Positions 51,674-60,555 of a DNA stretch of 64,000 nucleotides are shown here, in pieces; position 1 is the stretch's first letter, and each line of letters opens with the position of its first letter. The DNA is taken from contig JAFZTV010000012.1 of the NCBI GenBank assembly GCA_017618625.1, positions 1 to 64,000 of the forward strand, given 5' to 3'. The notes beneath the pieces are model-generated. The model had not been told where the DNA came from. It ran no database searches and saw only the letters and a program-made list of their open reading frames with translations. The stretch comes from Bacteroidales bacterium (GTDB lineage Bacteria > Bacteroidota > Bacteroidia > Bacteroidales > P3). The position numbers and the translations under genes are program-made.

Positions 51674-53134
51674 TCAGACTTTCACGGGGTCGGTGGTGAA
51701 TTCTATTCCTAGGCGTTTGAATATCTTCCTATCCACCTCGCTGAGCATCTTGGTGGCGTGCACCTGGCATCCTTTCAGCTGCGGCAGACAGTCGAGTGCC
51801 TTGCGGCAGTTGGGGTCGCTCAGGCTCAGTATAGAGAGCGTCACCAGCACCTCGTCGCTGTGCAGGCGCGGAGCCTTGCTGTGAAGCATGTCCACCTTGG
51901 TCTTCTGTATAGGCTCGATGGTCTGCTGCGGTATCAGCTGCAGCGAGTGGTCGATGCCCGAAAGATGTTTCAGCGCGTTGATGATAAGCGCCGCACTTGC
52001 CGAAAGCAGGTTGCTCGAATGTGCCGTGATGATGGTGCCGTCGGCCAGCTGTATTGCCGATGAAGGTGCCTGCTCCTCTTCCTCGCGTTTGTGGGCGGCT
52101 ACGGTCGTGGGTCTGTCGTCGGTGGTCAGCTTCAGCTGCTTCATCAGCAACTTTATCTTGTTTATCTCGCTCTCCGTGGCGCGTCCGTCGGCAAAGTTGC
52201 ACAGGGTGTTGTAGTAGCGGCGTATTATCTCGTCTTTCGACGCCTCGCTGCACACCTCGTCGTCCGAGATGCAGAAACCCGCCATGTTCACTCCCATGTC
52301 GGTGGGCGACTTGTAGGGGTTCTCGCCGAAGATGCTCTCGAATATGGCGTTCAGCACGGGGAATATCTCTATGTCGCGGTTGTAGTTCACCGTCGTCTTG
52401 CCGTAGGCCTCCAGATGGAACGGGTCAATCATGTTCACGTCGTTCAGGTCGGCGGTGGCCGCCTCGTAGGCCACGTTCACAGGGTGCTTCAGTGGGATGC
52501 TCCAGATGGGGAAGGTTTCGAATTTGGCGTAGCCGGCCTTCACTCCGTGTTTGTTCTCCAGATAAAGCTGACTGAGGCACACTGCCATCTTGCCGCTTCC
52601 TGGTCCCGGTGCCGTCACCACCACCAGCGGGTGTGTCGTCTCGATATATTCGTTCTTGCCGAATCCCTCGTCCGAGCAGATATGTTCAACATCTGTCGGA
52701 TAGTTTTTTATAAGGTGTAGGTATGCCACCTTTATGCCCATGCGCTCCAGCCGCTCACGGTAGGCTACGGCTCCGCTCTGCCCGTTGAAATGGGTGATGG
52801 CTACCGCTCCCACCTGCAGGCCGCGGCTCTGGAACTCGTCCCTCAGGCGCAGCACGTCGGCGTCGTAGGTGATGCCTAGGTCGGCGCGCACCTTGTTCTT
52901 CTCAATGTCCTCGGCGTTGATGGCGATGATGATTTCGAGTTGGTTGCTGAGCTGCATCAGCATCCTCAGTTTGCTGTCGGGTTGAAATCCCGGCAGTACG
53001 CGGCTTGCGTGATAATCATCAAAGAGTTTGCCGCCGAATTCCAGATACAGCTTGTTGCCATACTGTGAAATACGCTCCCTGATGTGCTCTGATTGGATTC
53101 TCAGGTACTTGTCGTTGTCAAAACCTTGTTTCAT
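51674..53134 (-). CDS. DUF1846 family protein
   Basis: A 486-residue protein matching DUF1846: 'DNDKYLRIQSEHIRERI', 'LYLEFGGKLFDDYHASRVLP', 'TAPGPGSGKMAVCLSQLY', 'VNMIDPFHLEAYG'. The nucleotide-binding-like GPGSGK loop is visible at about 177-184. Members are widespread in gut anaerobes and have no established function. It heads an operon with rsgA and the S33 hydrolase. Confidence 0.9.
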   Translation of the reverse strand: MKQGFDNDKYLRIQSEHIRERISQYGNKLYLEFGGKLFDDYHASRVLPGFQPDSKLRMLMQLSNQLEIIIAINAEDIEKNKVRADLGITYDADVLRLRDEFQSRGLQVGAVAITHFNGQSGAVAYRERLERMGIKVAYLHLIKNYPTDVEHICSDEGFGKNEYIETTHPLVVVTAPGPGSGKMAVCLSQLYLENKHGVKAGYAKFETFPIWSIPLKHPVNVAYEAATADLNDVNMIDPFHLEAYGKTTVNYNRDIEIFPVLNAIFESIFGENPYKSPTDMGVNMAGFCISDDEVCSEASKDEIIRRYYNTLCNFADGRATESEINKIKLLMKQLKLTTDDRPTTVAAHKREEEEQAPSSAIQLADGTIITAHSSNLLSASAALIINALKHLSGIDHSLQLIPQQTIEPIQKTKVDMLHSKAPRLHSDEVLVTLSILSLSDPNCRKALDCLPQLKGCQVHATKMLSEVDRKIFKRLGIEFTTDPVKV

Positions 53135-53196
53135 GGTGTTGCTTATTTGAATGATTATGAAATATATATGATGGATTAATCAGTCAATTAAGCAAA

Positions 53197-53205
53197 CAAA
53201 AGTAG
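53197..53205 (-). promoter_or_regulatory. Promoter for DUF1846-rsgA-hydrolase
   Basis: The minus strand reads TACTTTTGT, a near match to the -7 box, about 60 bp before the ATG. Confidence 0.45.
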
Positions 53206-53371
53206 GAAATAATCAACAAAATGCCAAATATAAGTTATAAACAATTAACAAACGACTAGATGAAAATGCCCTAAGTGGCTGAAGGATTTTTTTGTTTGTG
53301 TGGGTACATTTATGCTTCAGGATGGACAACAAGAAATAACAATATCCTTTTCGATATTCCGTTAATAAATT

Positions 53372-54532
53372 ATGAAAAAAGCACTTCTGATATTTATCAA
53401 CGCGATCCTGTGTTTGGGACATGTGTTGGGGCAACAGGATATGGTGAAGATGACCTATTACGGGCATCTCTATTTAGAGTCGAGAATCAACGGGAAGCCA
53501 GCCCGTATGGTTTTCGACACAGGTTCGCCATACACCTGCTTGGACAGCATCTTTGTGGCCGAGAACGGCCTTGAGTTCGACTCTATAGAATGGACTACGG
53601 CGAGTGGTGCAGGAAACGGTGTGGTGGATGTGCCTGTGGTTGTCAACAAACTGTCCTACACGTTTGGAGAGCGGGAGTTTATAAACGAGATAACCCCTGT
53701 CTTGCCAATCAAGCCCATTATTGGCGACTTTGTTGACGGCATTATCGGCATATCGAATTTGAGAGACAAAGTAATCTCGATTGACTATGTCGCAGGGCAG
53801 ATGCGTATTTTGGACAGTTTGGGCGATACTGCTGGATACACAGCCATACCCATACGCTACGAGAATCATCGTATATATGTGCCTCTCGCTTTAAACCTTT
53901 TCGACCATGGATGGATGTCGGGCGATGTCATACTGGACCTTGGCAGTGGCAATTCGGTGTCAATCTATGGTTGGGACGCAGTGCGTAATATCTCGCCGCG
54001 CATTTGCTACACCGACATCAATACTGGTGTCGGCGGCGGGTCGTCGGGATGCTTTTTCAGGGCCAAAAGTGTGACGGTTGGACCGTTCACATTCGACAGC
54101 GTGACGATGGATTACAGAAACAATTCAGTAGGTGCGATTTCACCCGAGAGTGACTGTATGGGTATCATAGGGAATGCCATCTGGGAACGGTTCGACATGA
54201 TGATTGACCTGCCGGGCAGGAAGTTGTACCTGAAAAAGAACGCCAATTACGGCAATCCCTTCGGAAGTCCTCTGATAGGTTTCACACCTACCAACCGTGG
54301 CAGAACCCTTGGTTGTTGGATTGTGAACGGCATCTTCACTGGTTCCAACGCTGAGAAGGCAGGTCTCAGGTGCGGCGACCGTATAACGGTCATCAATGGA
54401 CGCAGTGTGAGAGAAATTGGTTTTGAGGATATGCCCACATTCTTCAAAGGTATGAAAAGCATTACGTTGACCGTCCAAAGGGACAACGGCACAGAAGAGA
54501 TAAGCTTCGATTTCGACAAGCCCAAGATATGA
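53372..54532 (+). CDS. Exported retropepsin-like aspartic protease with PDZ domain
   Basis: A 386-residue protein with a signal peptide (MKKALLIFINAILCLGHVLG, cut near 21). Two retropepsin-like lobes each carry an Asp motif: 'MVFDTGSPYTCL' (about 45-56) and 'VILDLGSGNSVS' (about 188-199). A C-terminal PDZ domain (about 315-386) has 'GLRCGDRITVINGRSV'. The second motif keeps Asp but reads DLG rather than DTG, which may weaken catalysis. It is probably a periplasmic or surface protease that docks substrates with the PDZ. Confidence 0.8.
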   Translation: MKKALLIFINAILCLGHVLGQQDMVKMTYYGHLYLESRINGKPARMVFDTGSPYTCLDSIFVAENGLEFDSIEWTTASGAGNGVVDVPVVVNKLSYTFGEREFINEITPVLPIKPIIGDFVDGIIGISNLRDKVISIDYVAGQMRILDSLGDTAGYTAIPIRYENHRIYVPLALNLFDHGWMSGDVILDLGSGNSVSIYGWDAVRNISPRICYTDINTGVGGGSSGCFFRAKSVTVGPFTFDSVTMDYRNNSVGAISPESDCMGIIGNAIWERFDMMIDLPGRKLYLKKNANYGNPFGSPLIGFTPTNRGRTLGCWIVNGIFTGSNAEKAGLRCGDRITVINGRSVREIGFEDMPTFFKGMKSITLTVQRDNGTEEISFDFDKPKI

Positions 54533-54569
54533 GCTCGTGACAAAATATGTGGCTTTGTAGAAGCATTAT

Positions 54570-54602
54570 TTTGACAGTTTCAGCGAATTTGTGTATCTTT
54601 GC
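54570..54602 (+). promoter_or_regulatory. Promoter for the sigma-54 fusion gene
   Basis: TTTGAC at about 54570 and TATCTTTGC at 54594-54602 form a full -33/-7 pair. The leader would be about 35 nt to the ATG at 54645. Confidence 0.7.
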
Positions 54603-54644
54603 AGGTCAAAATTGACACTGTTTGAGGTTTTTTAAGCTTAAACT

Positions 54645-56921
54645 ATGATAGGTCAACGGCAGACTATGAAGCAGCAGCAGAAGCTGACTCCGCAGCAGGT
54701 GATGGTGCAGAGGCTGCTACACATGCCTGTCCACGAACTATTGGATGCGATAAAAAACGAGTTGGAGAAAAACCCGCTGTTGGAGGCCGAGGAGATGCCT
54801 ATGGAGTCGCTTCCCTCGTATGGCGACATGGACAGACGTGAGCTCGATGATGACGATTTCGATACTAGAACTTACATGGCATCCGGAGGCGACCGTGAGG
54901 AGCGTGAGTGGCAGATGGCAAGCGAACCTACTTTTGCCGAGACTCTGCACGAGCAGCTTGAAATGAAAAACCTGAGCGAGAAAGAGGCTTTGATTGGCCA
55001 CGAGTTGATAGACAGTCTTGACGACAGCGGCTATCTTTCCCGCGACCTAGGCATAGTGGCTAACGACTTGGCGCTGTACAAGGGGCTGGATGTTGAGCCG
55101 CGAGAGGTGGAAAAGGTGCTTGAGGCGGTGCAGTCTCTGGACCCCGCAGGAGTCGGGGCAAGAAGCCTTCAGGAATGTCTCTCTCTGCAACTGCACAGGA
55201 TTACGCATCCTGATGCGAAGGAGCGGCTGGCCATGGATATAGTGGACAGGTGGTTCTCTGCTTTCTCGCAGCACAAGTACGACCTGATTGCAGAAAAGAC
55301 AGGTGCCGACAGGGATGATTTGAGAGCGGCCATGGAGGTGATACAACGCTTGAACCCGAAGCCCGGCGAGTCTTCGGACAGCATGGGCGGTAGGGCGGCA
55401 GCTGTGGTGCCCGATATGACGGTATATGTGCAGGAAGGCAACGTCGGCTTTGAGATAAACGACAAGTATCTGCCCAAGTTGCGGGTGGATGACAGCTATA
55501 TGGGCATGCTCGAGGCTTTGGGCGGTTCGGATGACCCGAAAGGCGAGGCGGCGCGGACCGAGAAGTTCATAAAGAGCAACGCCGAGGAGGCCACGTCGTT
55601 CATAGAGGCGCTGGATATGCGTCACCGAACCATGATGGCTGTGATGAAAGAGATAGTAAGGCGTCAAAAAAAGTATTTCCTGAGCGGCGAGGCTGGAGAC
55701 CTTGTGCCGATGTTGCAGAAAGAGGTGGCGGAGGCTACGGGGCTTGACGAGTCAACGGTGTCGAGGATGGTTAATAGCAAATATGTAAGGACCCCATACG
55801 GGATGATTCCGTTGAAGGAACTGTTCAGCAATGCGGTGACCACGGATGAAGGCGAGGAGGTGTCATCAAGGGCGGTGAAGGCCGCTCTGCAAGAGGCCGT
55901 GGAGCAGGAGGATAAACAGAATCCGCTGTCGGACGATGAACTGTCTGCCTTATTGAAAGCGAAGGGGTATAGCACGGCACGCCGCACGGTGGCGAAGTAT
56001 CGCGAGGCGTTGGGTATCCCGGTGGCACGTCTGAGAAAAGGATTGACTGTGGTTTTGGTGTTGATAGGCGTAGGCATGATGATGCCTAATGCCGTAGCAC
56101 AGAACAAGTCGGGAGAGAAAGCGGATAAGAACGCTGCGGCAGCAGAGAAACCGCAGGTGCCGTCGGTGTTGTGGTATGGAAACAATATGTCGGACGCCAA
56201 GGTGAGGTTGAAAGAGATGCCGCTTGACTCGCTGCCCGATGAGATAAACCTGCGCCTGCTGCGCAAAGGCGAGCAGTTCGCTTTTCCGGTCAAGGGAGTG
56301 AAGTCGTCGCCCTACGGCTGGCGCTGGGAGCGTCCGCATCGTGGCGTGGATATTGCATTGAAGACCGGCGAGCCGATACATTCCGTGTTTGACGGTGTGG
56401 TGCGTATAGCCAAGCCGATGGGAGGCTACGGCAACCTGGTGGTGGTGAGGCATTACAACGGATTGGAAACGGTGTATGGACACTTGTCGAAGATAAATGT
56501 GAAGCCGCGCCAGGAAGTGAAGGCAGGCGATGTGATAGGACTGGGTGGCAGCACGGGGCACTCCACGGGTCCGCATTTGCATTTCGAAGTGCGTTTCCAA
56601 TATGAGACGTTCGACCCCGAATGGATACTTGATTTCGCTACCTGTTCGCTCAGGACGCAACGGCTGCACCTTGACAAATCCTATTTTGGTATCAAGAAGC
56701 CGCGTGGCAGGAAAGGTGAGAGCCTCGCATACAAGGCCGACAAGAGCTATATAAAGGAGCCGGAACGGAGAGGGGCGAAGGAGATGTACTATGTGATGAG
56801 GAGCGGCGACAGCCTTGTGGAGATAGCCCACCGTTACAGCACCACTGTGGATAAAATTCGCGAGCTGAACGAGGGACTGGCGAAGAAACCCAAGGCAGGG
56901 ACGAAGATAAGGGTGAGGTGA
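54645..56921 (+). CDS. rpoN: Sigma-54 (RpoN) fused in frame to an M23/LysM peptidase
   Basis: One open frame of 758 residues. Residues 1-465 are a complete RpoN: Gln-rich activator-interacting start ('MKQQQKLTPQQVMVQRLL'), core-binding region, helix-turn-helix ('ATGLDESTVSRMVNSKYV'), and the RpoN box 'ARRTVAKYRE' (445-454) ending 'PVARLRK', where relatives stop. Residues 466-486 are a hydrophobic helix with a signal-peptidase-like Ala-Val-Ala-Gln end. The M23 endopeptidase domain follows with zinc ligands H565, D569 (HRGVD) and H646 plus active-site H644 (HLHFEV), then a LysM domain (about 715-757). As written, sigma-54 would be cytoplasmic, tethered to the inner membrane, with the peptidase in the periplasm. 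A one-base indel at 56036-56041 would split it into two ordinary genes (in the +1 frame TGA stands at 56044-56046). Confidence 0.8.
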   Translation: MIGQRQTMKQQQKLTPQQVMVQRLLHMPVHELLDAIKNELEKNPLLEAEEMPMESLPSYGDMDRRELDDDDFDTRTYMASGGDREEREWQMASEPTFAETLHEQLEMKNLSEKEALIGHELIDSLDDSGYLSRDLGIVANDLALYKGLDVEPREVEKVLEAVQSLDPAGVGARSLQECLSLQLHRITHPDAKERLAMDIVDRWFSAFSQHKYDLIAEKTGADRDDLRAAMEVIQRLNPKPGESSDSMGGRAAAVVPDMTVYVQEGNVGFEINDKYLPKLRVDDSYMGMLEALGGSDDPKGEAARTEKFIKSNAEEATSFIEALDMRHRTMMAVMKEIVRRQKKYFLSGEAGDLVPMLQKEVAEATGLDESTVSRMVNSKYVRTPYGMIPLKELFSNAVTTDEGEEVSSRAVKAALQEAVEQEDKQNPLSDDELSALLKAKGYSTARRTVAKYREALGIPVARLRKGLTVVLVLIGVGMMMPNAVAQNKSGEKADKNAAAAEKPQVPSVLWYGNNMSDAKVRLKEMPLDSLPDEINLRLLRKGEQFAFPVKGVKSSPYGWRWERPHRGVDIALKTGEPIHSVFDGVVRIAKPMGGYGNLVVVRHYNGLETVYGHLSKINVKPRQEVKAGDVIGLGGSTGHSTGPHLHFEVRFQYETFDPEWILDFATCSLRTQRLHLDKSYFGIKKPRGRKGESLAYKADKSYIKEPERRGAKEMYYVMRSGDSLVEIAHRYSTTVDKIRELNEGLAKKPKAGTKIRVR

Positions 56922-56976
56922 GATTGATTGTGAATAGTGATTAGTGAATGGACAAATGTATTTTGATTGGAATAAT

Positions 56977-57468
56977 ATGGAAAATAAGAAGACTAACCTT
57001 TCGGACTATGACCCGTCGGTGATTCCTGACGGAAGTGAATATCGCATTGCAGTGGTGGCGGCAGAATGGAACGCTGAAATCACAGATGCCATGCTTCATG
57101 GTGCTTACGAGACCTTGGTGAAACACGGGGTGGGTGAAGATAATGTTATGGTGTATCGTGTGCCTGGGACTTTTGAGTTGACTTCTGCGGCGGACATGTT
57201 GCTTGCTAAACGTTGTGACCTAGATGCGGTGATATGCATCGGCTGTGTGATACAGGGCGAGACGCGGCATTTCGACTTTATATGCGAGTCGGTGGCCAAC
57301 GGGTTGGCAAATGTGTCGATAAAGCACAGCAAGCCTGTTATTTTCAGTGTGTTGACCACTAATAATATGGAGCAGGCACGTGAGCGGTCGGGCGGAAAGC
57401 ATGGGAACAAGGGAGTGGAAGGCGCTGTGACCGCGCTGAAGATGTGCTCATTCTGGGAGATGTGTTAG
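56977..57468 (+). CDS. ribH: 6,7-dimethyl-8-ribityllumazine synthase
   Basis: A 163-residue enzyme that condenses the aminouracil ribitol with dihydroxybutanone phosphate, the penultimate riboflavin step. Motifs: 'VAAEWNAEITDAML' (substrate pocket), 'YRVPGTFEL', 'CIGCVIQGETRHFDFI' with the catalytic His, and 'GNKGVEGAVTALKM'. I chose the ATG at 56977; earlier Mets at 56944 and 56956 lie in repeat-derived sequence. It follows the sigma-54 fusion gene by 55 bp, probably in the same transcript. Confidence 0.93.
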   Translation: MENKKTNLSDYDPSVIPDGSEYRIAVVAAEWNAEITDAMLHGAYETLVKHGVGEDNVMVYRVPGTFELTSAADMLLAKRCDLDAVICIGCVIQGETRHFDFICESVANGLANVSIKHSKPVIFSVLTTNNMEQARERSGGKHGNKGVEGAVTALKMCSFWEMC

Positions 57469-57473
57469 TATGC

Positions 57474-57505
57474 GTTATTGCGTTAATGTGTTAATGCGTT
57501 AAAGT
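57474..57505 (+). repeat. Short octamer array GTGTTAAT family
   Basis: About four units (GCGTTATT, GCGTTAAT, GTGTTAAT, GCGTTAAA) directly after the ribH stop. Confidence 0.8.
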
Positions 57506-57551
57506 GGGAAGGTGTTGGTGGGTGAATTGTTGAACCTAAAAACTGGGAATA

Positions 57552-58499
57552 TTGAAACCACGAATTGTTTTTATGGGCACGCCTGACTTTGCTGTGGCGT
57601 CGCTCGATGCTATATGTAAGGCAGGATATGAGGTTGCGGCTGTGGTGACGGTGCCTGACCGCAAGGTGGGGCGCGGACAGAAGGTGGCTTTCTCGCCTGT
57701 GAAGAACTATGCGCTGGAGCATAACCTGCCGTTGCTGCAACCCGAGAAACTGAAAGACGAGTATTTCTTATCGGCGCTGCGCGCGATAAATGCCGACCTG
57801 TTTGTTGTGGTGGCCTTCAGGATGCTGCCGCAGGTGGTGTGGGGCATGCCGCCTATGGGGACATTCAACCTACACGCGTCGCTGCTGCCGCAGTATCGAG
57901 GTGCGGCTCCGATAAACTGGGCTATAATTAATGGAGAGAAGGAGACGGGAGTGACGACATTTATGCTTAACGAGCGCATAGACGAAGGCGGGCTGCTGAT
58001 GCAGAAGAGTACGCCGATAAGTGAAGAAGACACTGCCGAGACGCTGCATGACCGCCTGGCCGCGATGGGTGCGCCAATGGTGGTGGAGACAATCAAGGGA
58101 CTTGAAAGCGGAGAATTGAAGCCGCAGCCACAGCCTGTGGAGGCGGAGTGCAAGCCTGCACCTAAAATATTTAAGGAAGATTGTGCAATTGACTGGAATA
58201 AGGATGGAGATGCGATACGCAACTTTGTGCGTGGAATGTCTCCCTATCCGGCTGCCACGATGGCTATGACCGACGAGAAAGGGCAGCAGCATGGCTTCAA
58301 AGTGTATGAGGTGACATGTGAGAAAGGCGGCGACATCATGCCGAGAACGCTGAAAACCGACGGAAAAAAGTATCTAAAAGTCGGTTGCAATGGCGGTTGC
58401 ATCAATATTCTGAGCCTTCAAATCGAAGGAAAACGCAGAAATTCGATTGAAGAATTTTTGAGAGGTTATAATGTAAGCGACTGGAAAATAATATGTTGA
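57552..58499 (+). CDS. fmt: Methionyl-tRNA formyltransferase
   Basis: A 315-residue enzyme that formylates initiator Met-tRNA using 10-formyl-THF. The formyl-transfer core 'HASLLPQYRGAAPINWAI' carries the catalytic Asn/His context, with 'MGTPDFAVASL' at the start and 'GVTTFMLNERIDEGGLL' after. The C-terminal tRNA-binding domain is from about 205. It starts at TTG 57552; no upstream ATG fits. It lies after ribH and before the HU gene. Confidence 0.95.
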   Translation: MKPRIVFMGTPDFAVASLDAICKAGYEVAAVVTVPDRKVGRGQKVAFSPVKNYALEHNLPLLQPEKLKDEYFLSALRAINADLFVVVAFRMLPQVVWGMPPMGTFNLHASLLPQYRGAAPINWAIINGEKETGVTTFMLNERIDEGGLLMQKSTPISEEDTAETLHDRLAAMGAPMVVETIKGLESGELKPQPQPVEAECKPAPKIFKEDCAIDWNKDGDAIRNFVRGMSPYPAATMAMTDEKGQQHGFKVYEVTCEKGGDIMPRTLKTDGKKYLKVGCNGGCINILSLQIEGKRRNSIEEFLRGYNVSDWKIIC

Positions 58500-58539
58500 T
58501 TGCAAGTGTGAAAAAATAATTAAAATATTTTTCATTTTT

Positions 58540-58574
58540 TCTTGCATGATAATCAAACATTTTTATATATTTGC
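58540..58574 (+). promoter_or_regulatory. Promoter for the HU gene
   Basis: A TTG at about 58540 and TATATTTGC at 58566-58574 form a clear -33/-7 pair, with an A-rich leader of about 40 nt to the ATG, fitting strong constitutive expression. Confidence 0.8.
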
Positions 58575-58617
58575 AACTCGAAAAGAATTCATTCATTAAC
58601 ATTTAAAAAACAAAAAA

Positions 58618-58881
58618 ATGAACAAGACTGAACTTATCAATGCTATCGCAGCAAAAGGTGGTCTGACAAAGACCGATGCAAAAAAAGCTTTAGACGCTTT
58701 CGTAGAGGTGACCAAAGGTGGCCTGAAGAAAGGTGACAAAATCGCCATCCTCGGCTTCGGTACTTTCAGCGTTGCTCAGCGTAAAGCTCGCACGGGTATC
58801 AACCCCGCTACTGGCAAGAGCATGAAGATTAAAGCTAAGAAAGTTGCTAAATTCAAACCCGGTAAGGGCCTCGCTCTCTAA
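58618..58881 (+). CDS. HU-family DNA-binding protein
   Basis: An 87-residue histone-like protein that bends and compacts DNA. The family signature 'GFGTFSVAQRKARTGINPAT' spans the beta-arm base, with the intercalating Pro in 'INPATGKSMKI'. The length is typical. It has its own strong promoter and a tight terminator 24 bp after the stop. Confidence 0.97.
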   Translation: MNKTELINAIAAKGGLTKTDAKKALDAFVEVTKGGLKKGDKIAILGFGTFSVAQRKARTGINPATGKSMKIKAKKVAKFKPGKGLAL

Positions 58882-58904
58882 GCTTGAATCTTAGTTAGAA
58901 TGGC

Positions 58905-58940
58905 AAAGCCCGTCGGACATGTCCGACGGGCTTTCTTTTT
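58905..58940 (+). terminator. Terminator after the HU gene
   Basis: AAAGCCCGTCGGAC and GTCCGACGGGCTTT form a perfect 14-bp stem with a 2-base loop followed by a T run. Confidence 0.95.
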
Positions 58941-59015
58941 GTATGCCGTTTTGTATGGGTTTCTTGGTTTGTGCGGTTTGGAGGGGATTATGTTGTGTTT
59001 GTTGTGAGGCGGGGG

Positions 59016-59675
59016 TTAGTTTAGGTTGAATACGAACTGAAGGATGTTGGCGCCCATCTGGAGGGCTTTGATGTGCTTCTCCATCGAGTCGTTGTGGACG
59101 TCGATGTCTTCCCATCCGTCGCCGAGGTCGCACTCCCATGTGAAGAGGCAGACCATGCGGCCTTCGTGAAACATGGCGTAGGCTTTTGGCGGCAGGTTGT
59201 CGTGCTCGTGGATTTTGGGCAGGCCATGCGGGAATTCGTATTTCTGGTGGAAGATGGGGTGGGAGTAGGGCAGCTCGACCCATTTTGAGTCGGGAAACAC
59301 TTTCTGCATCTGCGCCATGGCGTAATCTTTGAGGCCGTAGTTGTCGTCGATGTGGAGGAAACCGCCACTGATGAGATAGGTGCGCAAGTTGTCGATTTCT
59401 TGCGGAGAGAAGACTATGTTGCCGTGCCCGGTGGCGTGGATGTAGGGGTAGCTGGTCAGCTCTAGGCTTCCGACATCGACGGTTGCGTACTGCGGTGCGA
59501 GGTTCATGTTGAGCTGGGAGTTGCAGAAGGCAATCAGGTTTGTCAACGAAGTGGGGTTGGCGTACCAGTCGCCGCCGCCGTTGTATTTGAGTAGGGCGAT
59601 GGGAGTCTGGGCATGGGCGGAAGATGCGGCGAAGAGCAACGCGACGAGTATGAGAGTGAGAAGTGTTTTTTTCAT
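59016..59675 (-). CDS. DUF4159 family exported protein
   Basis: A 219-residue protein with a signal peptide (cut near residue 22, after Ala-His-Ala). It matches DUF4159: 'LLKYNGGGDWYANPTSLTNL', 'GGFLHIDDNYGLKDYAM', 'WVELPYSHPIFHQKYEFPHG', 'WECDLGDGWED'. Members often lie near sugar-degradation or gliding genes; no activity is established. The start overlaps the end of rsmE by 4 bp, so it is translated with rsmE. Confidence 0.9.
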   Translation of the reverse strand: MKKTLLTLILVALLFAASSAHAQTPIALLKYNGGGDWYANPTSLTNLIAFCNSQLNMNLAPQYATVDVGSLELTSYPYIHATGHGNIVFSPQEIDNLRTYLISGGFLHIDDNYGLKDYAMAQMQKVFPDSKWVELPYSHPIFHQKYEFPHGLPKIHEHDNLPPKAYAMFHEGRMVCLFTWECDLGDGWEDIDVHNDSMEKHIKALQMGANILQFVFNLN

Positions 59676-60382
59676 TGCTGCTGTTGGTTGATGAGAGCGA
59701 CGGCACAGACGGCGGTGAGCGCTGCGGTCTCGGTGCGTAGGCGGTTATGGCCGAGGGAGACGGGGCGGTAGCCGGCGTGGTCGGCGAGTGTTATTTCGTG
59801 TTCGGTAAAGTCGCCTTCGGGTCCGATGAGCACTACGGTGTCGTCGGATGGGTGGCAGGCCTGTGACATCATGAGCGGGTGTTCGTAGTGGCCGTGGCAG
59901 ATGATTTTGGCGGTTGCCGAGGTGTCGCGCAGGAAGGACTCGAAGGGAGTTTCGTCGTGGATGATGGGCAGATGGCGTTGGAGCGACTGCTTCATTGCGC
60001 TGACGGCTATTTTCTCGAGGCGGCTCCGGTTGAGGTGTGTGCGCTCGGAGTTGTGGGTAATAAGCGGCGTTATCTCGTCGATTCCTATTTCGACGGCTTT
60101 CTCAACGAGCCATTCGATGCGGTCAGCGTTCTTGGTGGGGGCGATGGCAAGATGGAGGTGGTAGTCGGCGCGGTGGGGCTGGATGTCGCGATTGGAGATC
60201 TGGACGGTGCAGCCTTTGGGGTCGGGGGAGAGGATGGAGCCAGTGGCGAGGGTGCCTTTGCCGTCGGTAATATATAATGTGTCGCCCGCTGCCATGCGGA
60301 GTGAGCGAACGCAGTGGCGAGACTCGTCGGGCGAAAGCTGAACGAGGTCGTCGTCAAGGTCGGGTATGTAAAACAGTTGCAT
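59672..60382 (-). CDS. rsmE: 16S rRNA (uracil-1498-N3) methyltransferase RsmE
   Basis: A 236-residue SPOUT methyltransferase of U1498 in 16S rRNA. N-terminal PUA-like part (1-70), then the knot: 'VLIGPEGDFTEHE' (SAM loop) and 'SLGHNRLRTETAALTAV'. I start it at the ATG at 60382 because an earlier in-frame TTG at 60394 lies inside the -7 box. The leader can then be only a few bases, so the mRNA is nearly leaderless. Confidence 0.94.
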   Translation of the reverse strand: MQLFYIPDLDDDLVQLSPDESRHCVRSLRMAAGDTLYITDGKGTLATGSILSPDPKGCTVQISNRDIQPHRADYHLHLAIAPTKNADRIEWLVEKAVEIGIDEITPLITHNSERTHLNRSRLEKIAVSAMKQSLQRHLPIIHDETPFESFLRDTSATAKIICHGHYEHPLMMSQACHPSDDTVVLIGPEGDFTEHEITLADHAGYRPVSLGHNRLRTETAALTAVCAVALINQQQQ

Positions 60383-60391
60383 ATCAGAGTG

Positions 60392-60400
60392 CAAAGGTAC
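60392..60400 (-). promoter_or_regulatory. Promoter for rsmE, nearly leaderless
   Basis: The minus strand reads TACCTTTGC, a full -7 box, ending 9 bases before the rsmE ATG. Confidence 0.65.
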
Positions 60401-60555
60401 AATTTTTAATAATTTTTGGTGCCTATGTGAAGTTGGGATTGTGGGGTGGTTGGGTGTAAGTGTTTGATTGTAGGGGTGGTTGTGCGTGAGTCTTTGCTTT
60501 TTTTTCGTCCCGGATTTGTTTTAGGTTCGTCCCATTTTTTTGGTGTTGGCATCTA

